A stretch of DNA of 64,000 bases, taken from the NCBI RefSeq assembly GCF_025499605.1, contig NZ_JAFMVC010000003.1, positions 1 through 64,000 on the forward strand. Reading direction: 5' to 3'. The translations under genes were made by a program, and so were the position numbers. Under the pieces are notes generated by a model. The model had not been told where the DNA came from, did not search any database, and worked only from the letters and a program-made list of their open reading frames with translations. This stretch comes from Carboxylicivirga litoralis (lineage in GTDB: Bacteria; Bacteroidota; Bacteroidia; Bacteroidales; Marinilabiliaceae). Of the stretch, positions 44,183-53,679 are shown in pieces (the stretch's first letter is position 1; every line of letters begins with the position of its first letter).

Positions 44183-45091
44183 TTACTGGTTCATTGCGGT
44201 TTGTAAATGCTGAATCCAAAGGGCAAGCACTTCAGGGTAGTCACCCAATCCGGTCATATCGCATTGTACTTGGTAGTTTTCTGCTTCAAAGCGTTCGCGC
44301 CACGATTGTTTGGCTGGCTCACTTTCACCACTTGTGCCGTTCATGTCGTTACTGGCATGGTCGCCCACAACCGACATTAAAGGACTCAATGTTACTTGCA
44401 TTGGTTTTTCATTTATTGCACCAATGGTATTTAAAAGTCCATCAACCGATGTTATTCCGTTGTCGAAGGCAGTACCTTCAACTGTTCCCACAAAAAAGTT
44501 GGGATTAATGCGTTTTAGTTCGGTATCAAGAGTGGTATACATGGTATCTGCCTTGTGGGGAGTGCCATGACCCATAAAACATACAGGTCCTTGCTTCGCT
44601 TGCTGTGCAAATTTTGCCGATAGCATTTGGGCGATGTATCGAATATCATTAGCGTCGTTTAAGAGCGGCGCACCAATATTGATTTTAACTTTAGGGTGTT
44701 TGCTTGTAAAGGCACAAATGGTTTCAACTAAGTCATCATATTCTTCGCCCGGAATAATATGTAGAGACTGAACATTAATTTGTGTATAGCCTTTTTTAGC
44801 CAACAGCCGCAATGCTTCTTCAGGCGTGTAATTGATTATTTTCTGACCTTTCAGGCTACCTCCACCTCTGCCTTCGCGTAGCTTTTTTATTATAAAGCTT
44901 GAGGTGTAGGCCCAACTAACATCAAGTTCTGGATAGTGGTTTTTAAAGGCAGCATCAATTGTTTTAAAGGTTTGTTGTGGCGCTTCGTATGAGGAGCCAA
45001 ATGTAACCAATAAAATAGCCTCGTTGTTATGGTTTTCACAGCCTGTAAAAACAGTCATAAGGGCTAGCATTAATATGATGATTCTATTCAT
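44183..45091 (-). CDS. CbiK/IhtB-like chelatase lipoprotein 1
   Basis: 302 aa, lipobox VFTGC (Cys about 18). Same domain and same conserved His motifs as its neighbour: AILLVTFGSSYEAP, SLHIIPGEEYDDL, MGHGTPHKAD, LSPLMSVVGDHASNDM, SWRERFEAENY. The two genes are tandem duplicates that have clearly diverged. Lies 19 bp after the first TonB receptor of the operon. Possible roles: holding or metal-exchanging a corrinoid (or haem) at the cell surface for the receptor. Confidence 0.9.
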   Translation of the reverse strand: MNRIIILMLALMTVFTGCENHNNEAILLVTFGSSYEAPQQTFKTIDAAFKNHYPELDVSWAYTSSFIIKKLREGRGGGSLKGQKIINYTPEEALRLLAKKGYTQINVQSLHIIPGEEYDDLVETICAFTSKHPKVKINIGAPLLNDANDIRYIAQMLSAKFAQQAKQGPVCFMGHGTPHKADTMYTTLDTELKRINPNFFVGTVEGTAFDNGITSVDGLLNTIGAINEKPMQVTLSPLMSVVGDHASNDMNGTSGESEPAKQSWRERFEAENYQVQCDMTGLGDYPEVLALWIQHLQTAMNQ

Positions 45092-45110
45092 AATGATGGT
45101 TTTTGTGAGT

Positions 45111-47390
45111 TTAGGTTTTATTACTTTTCGAAAACTTCAGGTTGACACCGGCGAAAATGGTGCGTCCTGGATTGAGTGTGCCATAATGTGAGCCATAAGG
45201 ACTATCATCAACATAATCGAGGATATTATCGACCCCAATGATGCCGGTGATGTTGCACGATTTGATGTATTTAAGCGTATGACTCGACGTTAGTTTCCAG
45301 AGTTGATAGGGTTTAGCTGTTGTGCGCTCTAAATCTTCTTCGAGATAAAAGCGGTCTGATTTATATACCCCAGCAAGCGTCAGGTTAAGGTGATAGGATT
45401 TCCAGCGTTTGGTCCAGGCGGCTTTGGCCGTTGCACTATGCTTCGAAACACCATTCAGGCGGATATTTTGTGTGAGGTTGCGGGCATCAACATAGCTATA
45501 GCCGGTTTGAACCTGCAGCTGCTTAAAGAATGTAAAAGCAGCGTGCCAGTCAATACCGATTGTTTGGGCTTCATCAATGTTGTAACGCATTTTGGTTTCT
45601 TCAATGCCGCGTCGTCTATGGTCGTAGGAAGTTGGTATAATAGCGTAATCAATTTTATCATTCACACGGTTGATATACAAGTTAATGCTCGTTCGTAATG
45701 CTTTGATTTTGACTTCCGTTGAATAGGAGATGTAGTGCGATCGCTGAGGTTTTAAATCTTTGTTGCCAAGGTATAAGCGATACATACCCATGCGGTCACT
45801 TTCGTAATAGTAGTAGAGCTCTTTTAGTGTTGGACTTTTAAAACCATTAGAGTAGGTTAAGCGATGAATCAAGTTAGAATGCTTATACATCAACGTTAAC
45901 TTTGGTGTCAGTGAGAAACCTGCCTGGTTATGATAGATAGCGCGCAAGCCGGTTACCAAATCCAGTTTGTCGGTTAACTTGGTTTCGTTTTGTGCATAAA
46001 CAGCATAGGTATGTGCTTCAACATCCGGTTTTGTTAATCGGTATTGAGCCTCTAGATATTCACTGAGTAACTCCGCTCCAACACTCAACCTGTTTTTTTT
46101 ATTTAAGTTAAATACACCTTTGAACTGTGTGTTGATGGTTTGTGTTTCCGAGTTCTTAAAGCGGTCGCCAGAGTAAATGGTTTGGTTCAGTACCTCCGTG
46201 TTTGTGATAAATGTTTCGTTGAACTTGTAGGGGTATTCGGTATAATACAGGTAATTATTGTAGCTAAGACTTAGCTCGATGAAATTCTTGTTTTTTAGTT
46301 TGTATTTGGCACCTGCTGCAGCTGTCCTGTCGTTGTAATAATAGTCGTGCATCTGCGCTTTAAATGGAAAAAATAAACGTTTTTCGTACCACGATAAATC
46401 CGTATTGATGCTTAACTTGTTATTGATATCATAAGCAAAATGCTGACTGATGGTGTAGGCTCTGCTTTTATTTACCGGTTTGTAGTATGTAGGCACCAGG
46501 TAAGGCAAATCATGGTTACTTTCCCACTTATTATTAAAGCGCATGTTGTTAATCTGGTAACCATCCTTTTGCTTGTAATTAAAGGTGGTTTTGCTGCTTA
46601 ATTTGCCTTTGCTATAGTTTACTGAATTTAGCTGTTTTAATTCACCATAAGCACCTAATCGCGTGTTATTAGTAATTGAAAGATTTTGTTTAGGTTTTTT
46701 TGTGATAATATTGATAACACCAGCAATGGCATCAGAACCATACAATGTTGATGAAGCGCCTTTTACTATTTCAATTTGGGCAATGTCTTCGGAATTAATA
46801 CGAGTTAAATCCACATACGAACCAACACCACCAGTGAGACGCTTTCCATTTAGCAGGATAAGCACGTAATCGCTACCCAATCCATTAATTTTGATATTGG
46901 TGCCCATGGAACTATTGGTATAATCAATAGATGAAGAAATGGACGAGATGATTTCTTCCACATTTCTACCTGATAATTCAGCGATATCTTTTTGTGTGAT
47001 GATTTCGGTTTGAACGGGAACATTATCTATACGATGATGCGTACCAGTACCTGTTACTACAATTGGTGATAATGTTTCTGACTTTGGATTAAGTGCTATA
47101 TCGATGGTATTAAGGCCTTCTTGTAACTCAACTTTTTGTTGATGAATCTCATATCCTAAGTGCGAAACACACAGTGTATAATGACCAGGTTTTAACTTGT
47201 TGAGTTGATAATGGCCGTAAGCATTGCTGGCAGTAGCTGTTGAGTATAAGCTGTCGATATAAACATTAGCAAATCCAATGCTTTCAAGGCTTTCTTTATT
47301 ATAAATATTCCCCTTTAAGGTGGCACTCTGACTGTAAGTTGGCAGGCTTAAAGTTATCAGAAGCGCTGCAACCACTACAAACTTATGCAT
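45111..47390 (-). CDS. TonB-dependent receptor, first gene of the corrinoid operon
   Basis: 759 aa from ATG 47390 (MHKFVVV); a GTG three codons earlier is less likely. Signal peptide ends near TYSQ, CarboxypepD-regulatory-like domain (about 27-110), plug (EIVKGASSTLYGSDAIAGVINIITKK), and a barrel ending FAGVNLKF followed by a short basic tail. The cobalamin riboswitch directly upstream makes it a likely BtuB-like corrinoid receptor; substrate by inference. Confidence 0.92.
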   Translation of the reverse strand: MHKFVVVAALLITLSLPTYSQSATLKGNIYNKESLESIGFANVYIDSLYSTATASNAYGHYQLNKLKPGHYTLCVSHLGYEIHQQKVELQEGLNTIDIALNPKSETLSPIVVTGTGTHHRIDNVPVQTEIITQKDIAELSGRNVEEIISSISSSIDYTNSSMGTNIKINGLGSDYVLILLNGKRLTGGVGSYVDLTRINSEDIAQIEIVKGASSTLYGSDAIAGVINIITKKPKQNLSITNNTRLGAYGELKQLNSVNYSKGKLSSKTTFNYKQKDGYQINNMRFNNKWESNHDLPYLVPTYYKPVNKSRAYTISQHFAYDINNKLSINTDLSWYEKRLFFPFKAQMHDYYYNDRTAAAGAKYKLKNKNFIELSLSYNNYLYYTEYPYKFNETFITNTEVLNQTIYSGDRFKNSETQTINTQFKGVFNLNKKNRLSVGAELLSEYLEAQYRLTKPDVEAHTYAVYAQNETKLTDKLDLVTGLRAIYHNQAGFSLTPKLTLMYKHSNLIHRLTYSNGFKSPTLKELYYYYESDRMGMYRLYLGNKDLKPQRSHYISYSTEVKIKALRTSINLYINRVNDKIDYAIIPTSYDHRRRGIEETKMRYNIDEAQTIGIDWHAAFTFFKQLQVQTGYSYVDARNLTQNIRLNGVSKHSATAKAAWTKRWKSYHLNLTLAGVYKSDRFYLEEDLERTTAKPYQLWKLTSSHTLKYIKSCNITGIIGVDNILDYVDDSPYGSHYGTLNPGRTIFAGVNLKFSKSNKT

Positions 47391-47497
47391 AGTAAACACA
47401 CATTACTAATGCATCCATGGAACCCTTCTAATGACTCATATTCTGGAATAATCCGAACAGCATTAACTTCTTTTCCCGGAAGCAATAAATTATTACT

Positions 47498-47685
47498 AGC
47501 TGTTGGCAGGTTTCCTGACTTTCCCGATTCTCAACTCCTTCCCATCAACCTGATGTCGACAGTGGATTCTGACTGTTGAGAACACATTAATATCATAGAT
47601 ATTAACGGGATTACAGTAGCGGGTACTGTTCCGGATTTTCACCGGATTCCCTTTTCAATCAAACTATTGCGAATAGTTCAATCAC
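47498..47685 (-). promoter_or_regulatory. Cobalamin riboswitch of the corrinoid uptake operon
   Basis: Canonical order on the minus strand: AAAAGGGAATCCGGTGAAAA, GGAACAGTACCCGCTACTGT, GGTTGATGGGAAGG, and the B12 box GTCAGGAAACCTGCC near 47500-47520. It sits about 110 nt upstream of the first receptor and should repress the nine-gene operon when B12 is plentiful. It is a better match than the nrdD riboswitch. The rest of the gap 47391-47798 holds a promoter and the chemoreceptor terminator. Confidence 0.96.
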
Positions 47686-47696
47686 CAAAAGCGCTG

Positions 47697-47726
47697 CAAA
47701 GATATAAACTTGTTTAGGGAATGCAA
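47697..47726 (-). promoter_or_regulatory. Promoter of the corrinoid uptake operon
   Basis: Minus strand TTG (47724-47726), 19 bp, TATCTTTG (47697-47704): a perfect Bacteroidota promoter immediately before the riboswitch. Confidence 0.75.
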
Positions 47727-47738
47727 TATTTCGATTAA

Positions 47739-47773
47739 CAAAAAAGCAGATTCATTTGAGGGGTGAATCTGCT
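47739..47773 (-). terminator. Terminator of the chemoreceptor gene
   Basis: AGCAGATTCA (47745-47754) with TGAATCTGCT (47764-47773), then T6 on the minus strand. Confidence 0.88.
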
Positions 47774-47798
47774 AGTTGTATAAGGTGTAGAAATATAG

Positions 47799-49595
47799 TT
47801 AGTTATATAAATCCGCTTCCTTGTTGAGTTGGAAATAGCCTAGTACATTTTTAAGTTTTGATGATTGCTCATTCAGTTCATTAACTGTGTGGGTCATGCG
47901 TTCAGAAGCTGCTGCATTTTGTTGCGTTATGTGGTTGATCTCCTGAAGGGTTGTAGTAACCTGGTTGATGCCATTGGATTGCTCGTTGCTGGCCATGGCA
48001 ATTTCTTCAATCAATGTCGAATTTTGTTTTACTGTAGGAATCAGTTTAAACAGGCTGTCGGTTGTTAAGGTGGAAACTTCAAGGCTTTCGTGTGCCATTG
48101 CAACAATCTCCTGTGCTGCATCACGAGTTTTCTCTGCCAGTTTTTTCACCTCCTGTGCCACCACTGCAAATCCTCTTCCTTGCGCTCCTGCACGCGATGC
48201 TTCCACAGCTGCATTAAGAGCCAGTATATTGGTTTGATTGGCAATTTCAGTAATGACACGAACTTTATCGCTAATGATTTTTACTGTTTCGTATGAATCA
48301 CCGGCTTTATTTTTCACTTTTTCAAGTTCCAGGCTAGCTTTATTGGACGATTTAAAGGTGTTTTGTGAATTAAAAGAGTTTTGTTGTGCATTGGAATTAA
48401 TTTCTTCCATTGATGTAGCAATTTCTTCAAAAGATGAGGCTTGTGTCAAAGCGCCCTGGGCCATCTCGCCTGATGTGATACCCAATGCATAACTTGTTTT
48501 ATTGAGCTGTGAAACGACCTCTGAAATTTCCTTCATTAGTGATTGTAAGGTATCTACCATAATCACAAACGTGTGTAACACGCCCTTGGCATTATTTCGT
48601 ATATCGTTGTCAATTTCTAAATCGCCGTTTGCCACCTGCCTGGCAATTTCTGCCACCTGGTATGGTTCTGCTCCCAGCATTTGTCTAACACCGCGTAGAA
48701 TATAAATACTAAAAATGATGACCAGTGTAGCGCCCACGGTGATGAAAAAGATAATCCACCAGGTAATAGCACGAGTATTACTCGCCAGCGCCTCAACCAG
48801 TATTGTTTTCGACCGTGCAATGATAGGTTCTACTTTATGTACTTCATCTCTGAGATGACCTAAAAGACCACTTTTTTCATCTAAGCCTAAATCCGTTTGT
48901 TTACTAACAACATTTAAAAACGTTGTTTCGTAATTATCGAGCAAGGCAATCATCTCCTCTTTTGCTTTGTGCTTCGACTGCTTTATAGCTATTCTGAATG
49001 TTTCAGCATTATCTAAAAACTTACTTTGATACTTCAGGTCATGACGCAATAAAAAATCTTTCTCATGTCTACGACTCATCAACATATAAACCATCAGGTG
49101 GTCATCGTTGCACTGTTTGAGTGTTGATTCAATTTCATGAATAGCCTGTCGCATTTCTCCAACCATGCCATAATCTTTAAAGCCTTTCTGAAGGACGTTA
49201 GTCTTGATTTGCTGAAATAGCCTATGATAATTTGATAAAGATTGGTTGATGGAGTCAACCATCAGTGTCATGTTATTATTGGTAATAAATTGGTTGTTTG
49301 ATAGCTCAGTGCAGATGTGTTTCGCCGCCTTCATGTTAGCGTTTAATTGGCTGGCATATTTACTTTGTTGCGATGTGTAAAATTTGGGGTCGCTAACTGC
49401 CCGTGCCAGAAAGTCTTTTTCATTTCTTCGCATTTGAAGCATCAACGACTCCAGTTCGTAAATGTTGTTTTCAATGGTGTTATTGCTCTTTATGTTTTTA
49501 AGAGCAAAGTGTGTGTAAAAGCCAATTCCACTAAACGTTGTAATGAGAAGAACAGTTAGTAAGGTAAAGCGAAAACGCATTGTTCCTTGTTGCAT
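47799..49595 (-). CDS. Methyl-accepting chemotaxis protein with HBM-like sensor
   Basis: 598 aa: TM1 (about 8-26), periplasmic all-helical region (about 30-270), TM2 (about 275-300), HAMP (about 300-350), and the signalling domain with hairpin tip [30 protein letters not shown]. The sensor carries two RR(N/H)EKDFL-R motifs ([22 protein letters not shown]), typical of helical bimodular domains known from McpS, which binds organic acids. No CheR-docking pentapeptide at the end. No other che genes are in the window. ATG 49580 is an alternative start. Confidence 0.92.
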   Translation of the reverse strand: MQQGTMRFRFTLLTVLLITTFSGIGFYTHFALKNIKSNNTIENNIYELESLMLQMRRNEKDFLARAVSDPKFYTSQQSKYASQLNANMKAAKHICTELSNNQFITNNNMTLMVDSINQSLSNYHRLFQQIKTNVLQKGFKDYGMVGEMRQAIHEIESTLKQCNDDHLMVYMLMSRRHEKDFLLRHDLKYQSKFLDNAETFRIAIKQSKHKAKEEMIALLDNYETTFLNVVSKQTDLGLDEKSGLLGHLRDEVHKVEPIIARSKTILVEALASNTRAITWWIIFFITVGATLVIIFSIYILRGVRQMLGAEPYQVAEIARQVANGDLEIDNDIRNNAKGVLHTFVIMVDTLQSLMKEISEVVSQLNKTSYALGITSGEMAQGALTQASSFEEIATSMEEINSNAQQNSFNSQNTFKSSNKASLELEKVKNKAGDSYETVKIISDKVRVITEIANQTNILALNAAVEASRAGAQGRGFAVVAQEVKKLAEKTRDAAQEIVAMAHESLEVSTLTTDSLFKLIPTVKQNSTLIEEIAMASNEQSNGINQVTTTLQEINHITQQNAAASERMTHTVNELNEQSSKLKNVLGYFQLNKEADLYN

Positions 49596-49704
49596 GATGT
49601 AAAGTTATTTATTTTGATTCCCCAACAGTTGGTAACAAAGATAGGATCATGCTATAGGGCTAATGTAAAGGCAATGTTAACTATAAGCTAACAAAAGGAT
49701 AATA

Positions 49705-49738
49705 ATAAAAAAGAGGTAACCTTCCGATTACCTCTTCC
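49705..49738 (-). terminator. Terminator of the 1158-aa gene
   Basis: AGAGGTAA / TTACCTCT stem with T6 on the minus strand. Confidence 0.85.
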
Positions 49739-49774
49739 TTCTGTTGTGTATTGTAATGAATAACCTCGATGTGT

Positions 49775-52700
49775 TTATCCTCTGTAGATGATGTCCGCAC
49801 CGATTGTGCCTTCAAGATCTTTCAAATATGCTTCCGACGAAGCGTAAGCCAATAATTCTTTAGCTCTTGCCAATCGTCCTTCAATATCTAAGTCAACCTT
49901 AATTTCAGCATTCTCAGCCTTCGAAACGAAGTTTTCAAGATAAGCGATTTGTTCGTTATGGAACTTCACATCTTTTTCTTGCTTCAATGCCAGGCGTGCT
50001 TTGTACCAATCGCTATTGATAACATAATCGCGGTCAAAATATTGACGCAATTCTGGGTGGCTGATGTCTTTACCTTCGTATTCACCATACGCCATAATGT
50101 GCAATAAGATCTTCAATGGAGGAATGGCTCCGTCAATACTTCCTTCTTCGAAGTAACGTTTAGCCACTTTCTGCTGTGCTTCAACAATGTTGTTAATGCC
50201 GTCCACAAAGTCTTCCATTCCCTGAAGTTCCGGCTTCAGCATTTGCTCGTTAAATACGGCCAATGGCTCGTCAAATAAGCGGTTCATACAGCGGAAAGCA
50301 AAGTTTTCGGTAATGCGATAACCTAAGCGGCTCGCCAATACTTTTTGTCCTTCGTACTCAAAATCCTCAAGCTTTTCTAATGAACCATTTTCGATTAGCA
50401 ACTTAGGATCGCGATCTTCAGGAACCAAACGCGCCCATATCTCAGGAATTAAGATTGAGATATCGTGGTCGAAACGGCTTTGTCCAACATAACCGGCAGC
50501 TGAACTGAATCCTTGGTACTCGGTTAAGATATATGATAACAAGGCGTTGTTTAAATCCGTTGTAGGAACCAACATGTTGAAAGGTCCTTTTGTTAATGCA
50601 CCTTCAGTACCTGCACCTGTTGTTGATGGCGACTTACCTGTTAAACTACAGATGAAATCCATGAACAGCTCAGGCAATTCCTGGTAGTGAATTGGATTGT
50701 AAACAGCCAATGGACGAATACCATTTACTTTGTCAACCGGGTTGTTACGGCGACCAGGTAAAACGGCGTTTACTACGTCAACTACTGGCTCTTCCGACTT
50801 GATTTTACGGAATAGACGAACACCAAGTTCACTTAAATAATTGTCGATGATGTCATCTTTAAAGATGTTACGCTCAAGGTAGCGTGGGTTTTTGGTTGGA
50901 CCATCCTCAACAATACGTGGATGTGATGGCACAACAAAATAATCATCTTTGTCACTGTTAATTACTTTTTGAACAAAGTCTTTAACCGGTTGTGTGTATT
51001 TGTCAAAGTTGATAGCATCTTCGTATAGCTCAACTGCATCCTCTTTTGAAAGTGGAGCGTAGTTAGTTAAGAAAGTGTTATCGCTTACGATGTCTGCTTC
51101 AGCTTCTTTATCGTATCCGCGAATAATGGCTTCATCAGGACGCTGGAACAAGTGATTTTCGCAGTTGATAACTACTTTGTAACTCTTGTTTTTGTATTCA
51201 GGATTCAAATTGTTTAACTGGCTGGCAGGTAAAACAATGGTTGCTGAGATGTCATCTTCCATCTGAATTTTCTGGCTGGGAACAAAGTCAGAACGTAACT
51301 TGTGAAGTAACCAGTTGCCGTCTTCGTTAAATCCGATACGAACGTAACTTGCCGTCACCTTGTTGTTCTTGTATTGAAGTGTTGTTCCCTGGCGACCATT
51401 GATAAATTCAACAGACATGTAGTCTTTCCAGTTTCCTTTTTCGCTTTCGTTGCGGTATAGGCGCTTAATAAAAAGCACCAATGAACGAATGTGAGAAGGA
51501 ATGCTGTTTAAGAATGCATTGTACTCGTCGCTATATTGATCAGAAGGCGTTAACAACTTAACAGCCGAACCCAGTGCGCGCTTAGGACTCAAGAAAGGAC
51601 GTGAGGGCTCTGCATCCGGACGAATATCTTTCCAACGGTTTGAGAAATCGTAGTTAATGATGTCGTCAGCTGCTTTAAAGTCTTCTTCTAAATTAACAAT
51701 TTGGAAAGTACCATACTGAATAGCGTTCTGCATCGATTTAGAAATCTCTGACTTACCACCACCAGAAACTGTACATGGCTTGTGACAGAAAACACCCTCA
51801 GGCTGTGTATTTACAATACGCCACATTGGTTGCGTTGGGTGTTTTGCCAACTGGAATTTGTGACCTGATGGGTGAATGTAAATCTTCTCAGGATCAAGTT
51901 TTAGCGATTGCTCTTTACCGTTTGCATTCCATTTAACAACGCTGTTGTCAATGTCTATATCAGCATGCTCCTGAATATAAATGATGTTGGAGAATTTCTT
52001 GTCAATCGCATACCCTTCAGGTTGAACGTCAACTCTGTCTCCTAATAAATCCATTGCTTCGGCGAACACATATGAGTCTTTCAGTTTAGCTGAGAAAATC
52101 TCGCCATAAACACTGTCACTCATGATTCCGCGTGGGTAGGCAATTGCACCACCGGCGTGTTCCTCTTCTACCAAGCCATACATGTTGGCTGAGTAGCTAA
52201 TCTGAGTTTTAATTTCTTTTTTAGAGTAACCGTAATAGTTATCGGCAATTAAAGTAACAACTACACCGCGGTCGTCACGACATGTTATTTTGAAAGCACC
52301 ACCGTCGTTGTATAATTCGTTTTCGTCTTTCCAGCACATACCATCGTTACGCTGACGCTCAGTGGCATTGTCGTAGTGAGGAAGACCAATATCTTTTTTC
52401 TTAAGGTGAATTAGCTGAGGAGCAAGAATGATACATCCTGTTGTTCCTGTCCAGTGTTCAACATCAAGAGCAGCATCGTTTTCAGCCAGGTTGTGGTCGC
52501 CAGCGTTGCCAAAGATATTCTCAACGAAATCAAGGTTACTAACCAATGTACCTGGGGCAAAGAAGCGTACTTCCATGCTTTTCTCTGCAATGACACCTGG
52601 TACTTCAGGGCAAACAATTGGGCGAAGCAATAACGACACCATTGTTTTAGCCTTTTCTTTTTGTGTTGAAGTAAATGGTAAAATGTTTAAGTCATCCGAT

Positions 52701-53251
52701 GGATTAACAGCTGCTTTCAGCATATTGGCAAAAGCAATCTTTGGCACTTCCTTTTTATCCAAAGGCACTGGTAGGCCACCTTCTACAATGTGAAAAGTTC
52801 CTTTTGTTGTGCGCTTATCGTGTACGGGGTTGTTCAAAATTCCCTGACGAAGACGATGCGAACTAATTAATTCACTTTTAAACTCGTTTGAATCTGGTGG
52901 AAGACTTACTTCACGCGCTAATCCTTTTTGGTTTAAAACGAATGTTTTATTTGGTAAGCGATATTCTGAATTATCAAAATCAACATCACTTAGGTAAGAG
53001 TTCAAAAAGTTTTGAATACGCGTATCAGCAGGTGATAAATGATCTGATAATAAACGTGATTTCTCTTTGAAACTATTAATTAATCCCTCTGTTAATGAAA
53101 GGAATTTAGAATTAGAGTATTTGGTATCGGCGTCACAGGCATCATAGTACAAAGGCTGACCAATTGAGGCTAGTTGCAAGTTGATGTATTGAATCATATC
53201 CTTGCGGTCCTTCTTACTAGGTTTTAGCTTCTTTTGCATATCATCTTTCAT
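49775..53251 (-). CDS. Large conserved protein of unknown function with a P-loop-like motif
   Basis: 1158 aa, cytosolic (no signal peptide or membrane segment), monocistronic, and well conserved in appearance: few low-complexity stretches and many G/W/Y/H-rich blocks. Key blocks: LDVEHWTGTTGCIILAPQ, ADNYYGYSKKEIKTQISYS, EEEHAGGAIAYPRG, and TVSGGGKSEISKS near residue 495. The YYGYxKKExKTQISY and GGGKSE segments loosely recall the metal-binding and P-loop regions of PEP carboxykinase (TxYAGEIKK, GLSGTGKTT), so a distant PEPCK-like kinase domain is possible. Family members that I recall in Planctomycetes and other phyla are unnamed. Function unknown. Confidence 0.75.
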   Translation of the reverse strand: MKDDMQKKLKPSKKDRKDMIQYINLQLASIGQPLYYDACDADTKYSNSKFLSLTEGLINSFKEKSRLLSDHLSPADTRIQNFLNSYLSDVDFDNSEYRLPNKTFVLNQKGLAREVSLPPDSNEFKSELISSHRLRQGILNNPVHDKRTTKGTFHIVEGGLPVPLDKKEVPKIAFANMLKAAVNPSDDLNILPFTSTQKEKAKTMVSLLLRPIVCPEVPGVIAEKSMEVRFFAPGTLVSNLDFVENIFGNAGDHNLAENDAALDVEHWTGTTGCIILAPQLIHLKKKDIGLPHYDNATERQRNDGMCWKDENELYNDGGAFKITCRDDRGVVVTLIADNYYGYSKKEIKTQISYSANMYGLVEEEHAGGAIAYPRGIMSDSVYGEIFSAKLKDSYVFAEAMDLLGDRVDVQPEGYAIDKKFSNIIYIQEHADIDIDNSVVKWNANGKEQSLKLDPEKIYIHPSGHKFQLAKHPTQPMWRIVNTQPEGVFCHKPCTVSGGGKSEISKSMQNAIQYGTFQIVNLEEDFKAADDIINYDFSNRWKDIRPDAEPSRPFLSPKRALGSAVKLLTPSDQYSDEYNAFLNSIPSHIRSLVLFIKRLYRNESEKGNWKDYMSVEFINGRQGTTLQYKNNKVTASYVRIGFNEDGNWLLHKLRSDFVPSQKIQMEDDISATIVLPASQLNNLNPEYKNKSYKVVINCENHLFQRPDEAIIRGYDKEAEADIVSDNTFLTNYAPLSKEDAVELYEDAINFDKYTQPVKDFVQKVINSDKDDYFVVPSHPRIVEDGPTKNPRYLERNIFKDDIIDNYLSELGVRLFRKIKSEEPVVDVVNAVLPGRRNNPVDKVNGIRPLAVYNPIHYQELPELFMDFICSLTGKSPSTTGAGTEGALTKGPFNMLVPTTDLNNALLSYILTEYQGFSSAAGYVGQSRFDHDISILIPEIWARLVPEDRDPKLLIENGSLEKLEDFEYEGQKVLASRLGYRITENFAFRCMNRLFDEPLAVFNEQMLKPELQGMEDFVDGINNIVEAQQKVAKRYFEEGSIDGAIPPLKILLHIMAYGEYEGKDISHPELRQYFDRDYVINSDWYKARLALKQEKDVKFHNEQIAYLENFVSKAENAEIKVDLDIEGRLARAKELLAYASSEAYLKDLEGTIGADIIYRG

Positions 53252-53635
53252 TTTGGTACGCGTTTTAAGTTATGAATGAGCGACAAATTTAAATAATTCA
53301 ATGATGTTTTAATAACATTTTATCAGGTTTTGAATGTTAATAATTCTAAATTATTTCAATAAATAATTACAATTAAACATAAAAAACAAATAGAATAGTA
53401 ATACTAGTATGGGTGGTTAGGGTAGTTTTAGTTGTCTTGAAAGAGTTGATATTGTTGAGGTTATGTTGTGTGATAGAAAGGGTGGATGAGGTTTGTAAGT
53501 TAATGTTTGACTTCTAATTAGATTTTTCAACTGGTAATCTTTTAATATAGATGATAATTATCAGGTACTTGCTTGTGGAAAGTTATAAATTATAGAAAAT
53601 TACCCTTGTAAAATAATGATTTGACAAACAAATAA
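53252..53635. other. Gene-free AT-rich gap
   Basis: No credible ORF or structured RNA. A perfect -7 box TAAATTTG (minus strand, 53284-53291) lies 33 bp before the 1158-aa gene; no convincing -33. Confidence 0.5.
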
Positions 53636-53665
53636 TAAAAGAAAAGGAGTCGCAATGGACTCCTT
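53636..53665 (-). terminator. Terminator of recQ
   Basis: AAGGAGTC (53644-53651) with GACTCCTT (53658-53665), then TTCTTTTA on the minus strand. Confidence 0.8.
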
Positions 53666-53679
53666 GGTTGATTTTATTA

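Noticed and set aside
35258-47390. Haem uptake (iht/hmu) operon
   Set aside because: Gene order resembles iht, but a canonical cobalamin riboswitch precedes the operon, so corrinoid is the better first hypothesis; haem is not excluded.
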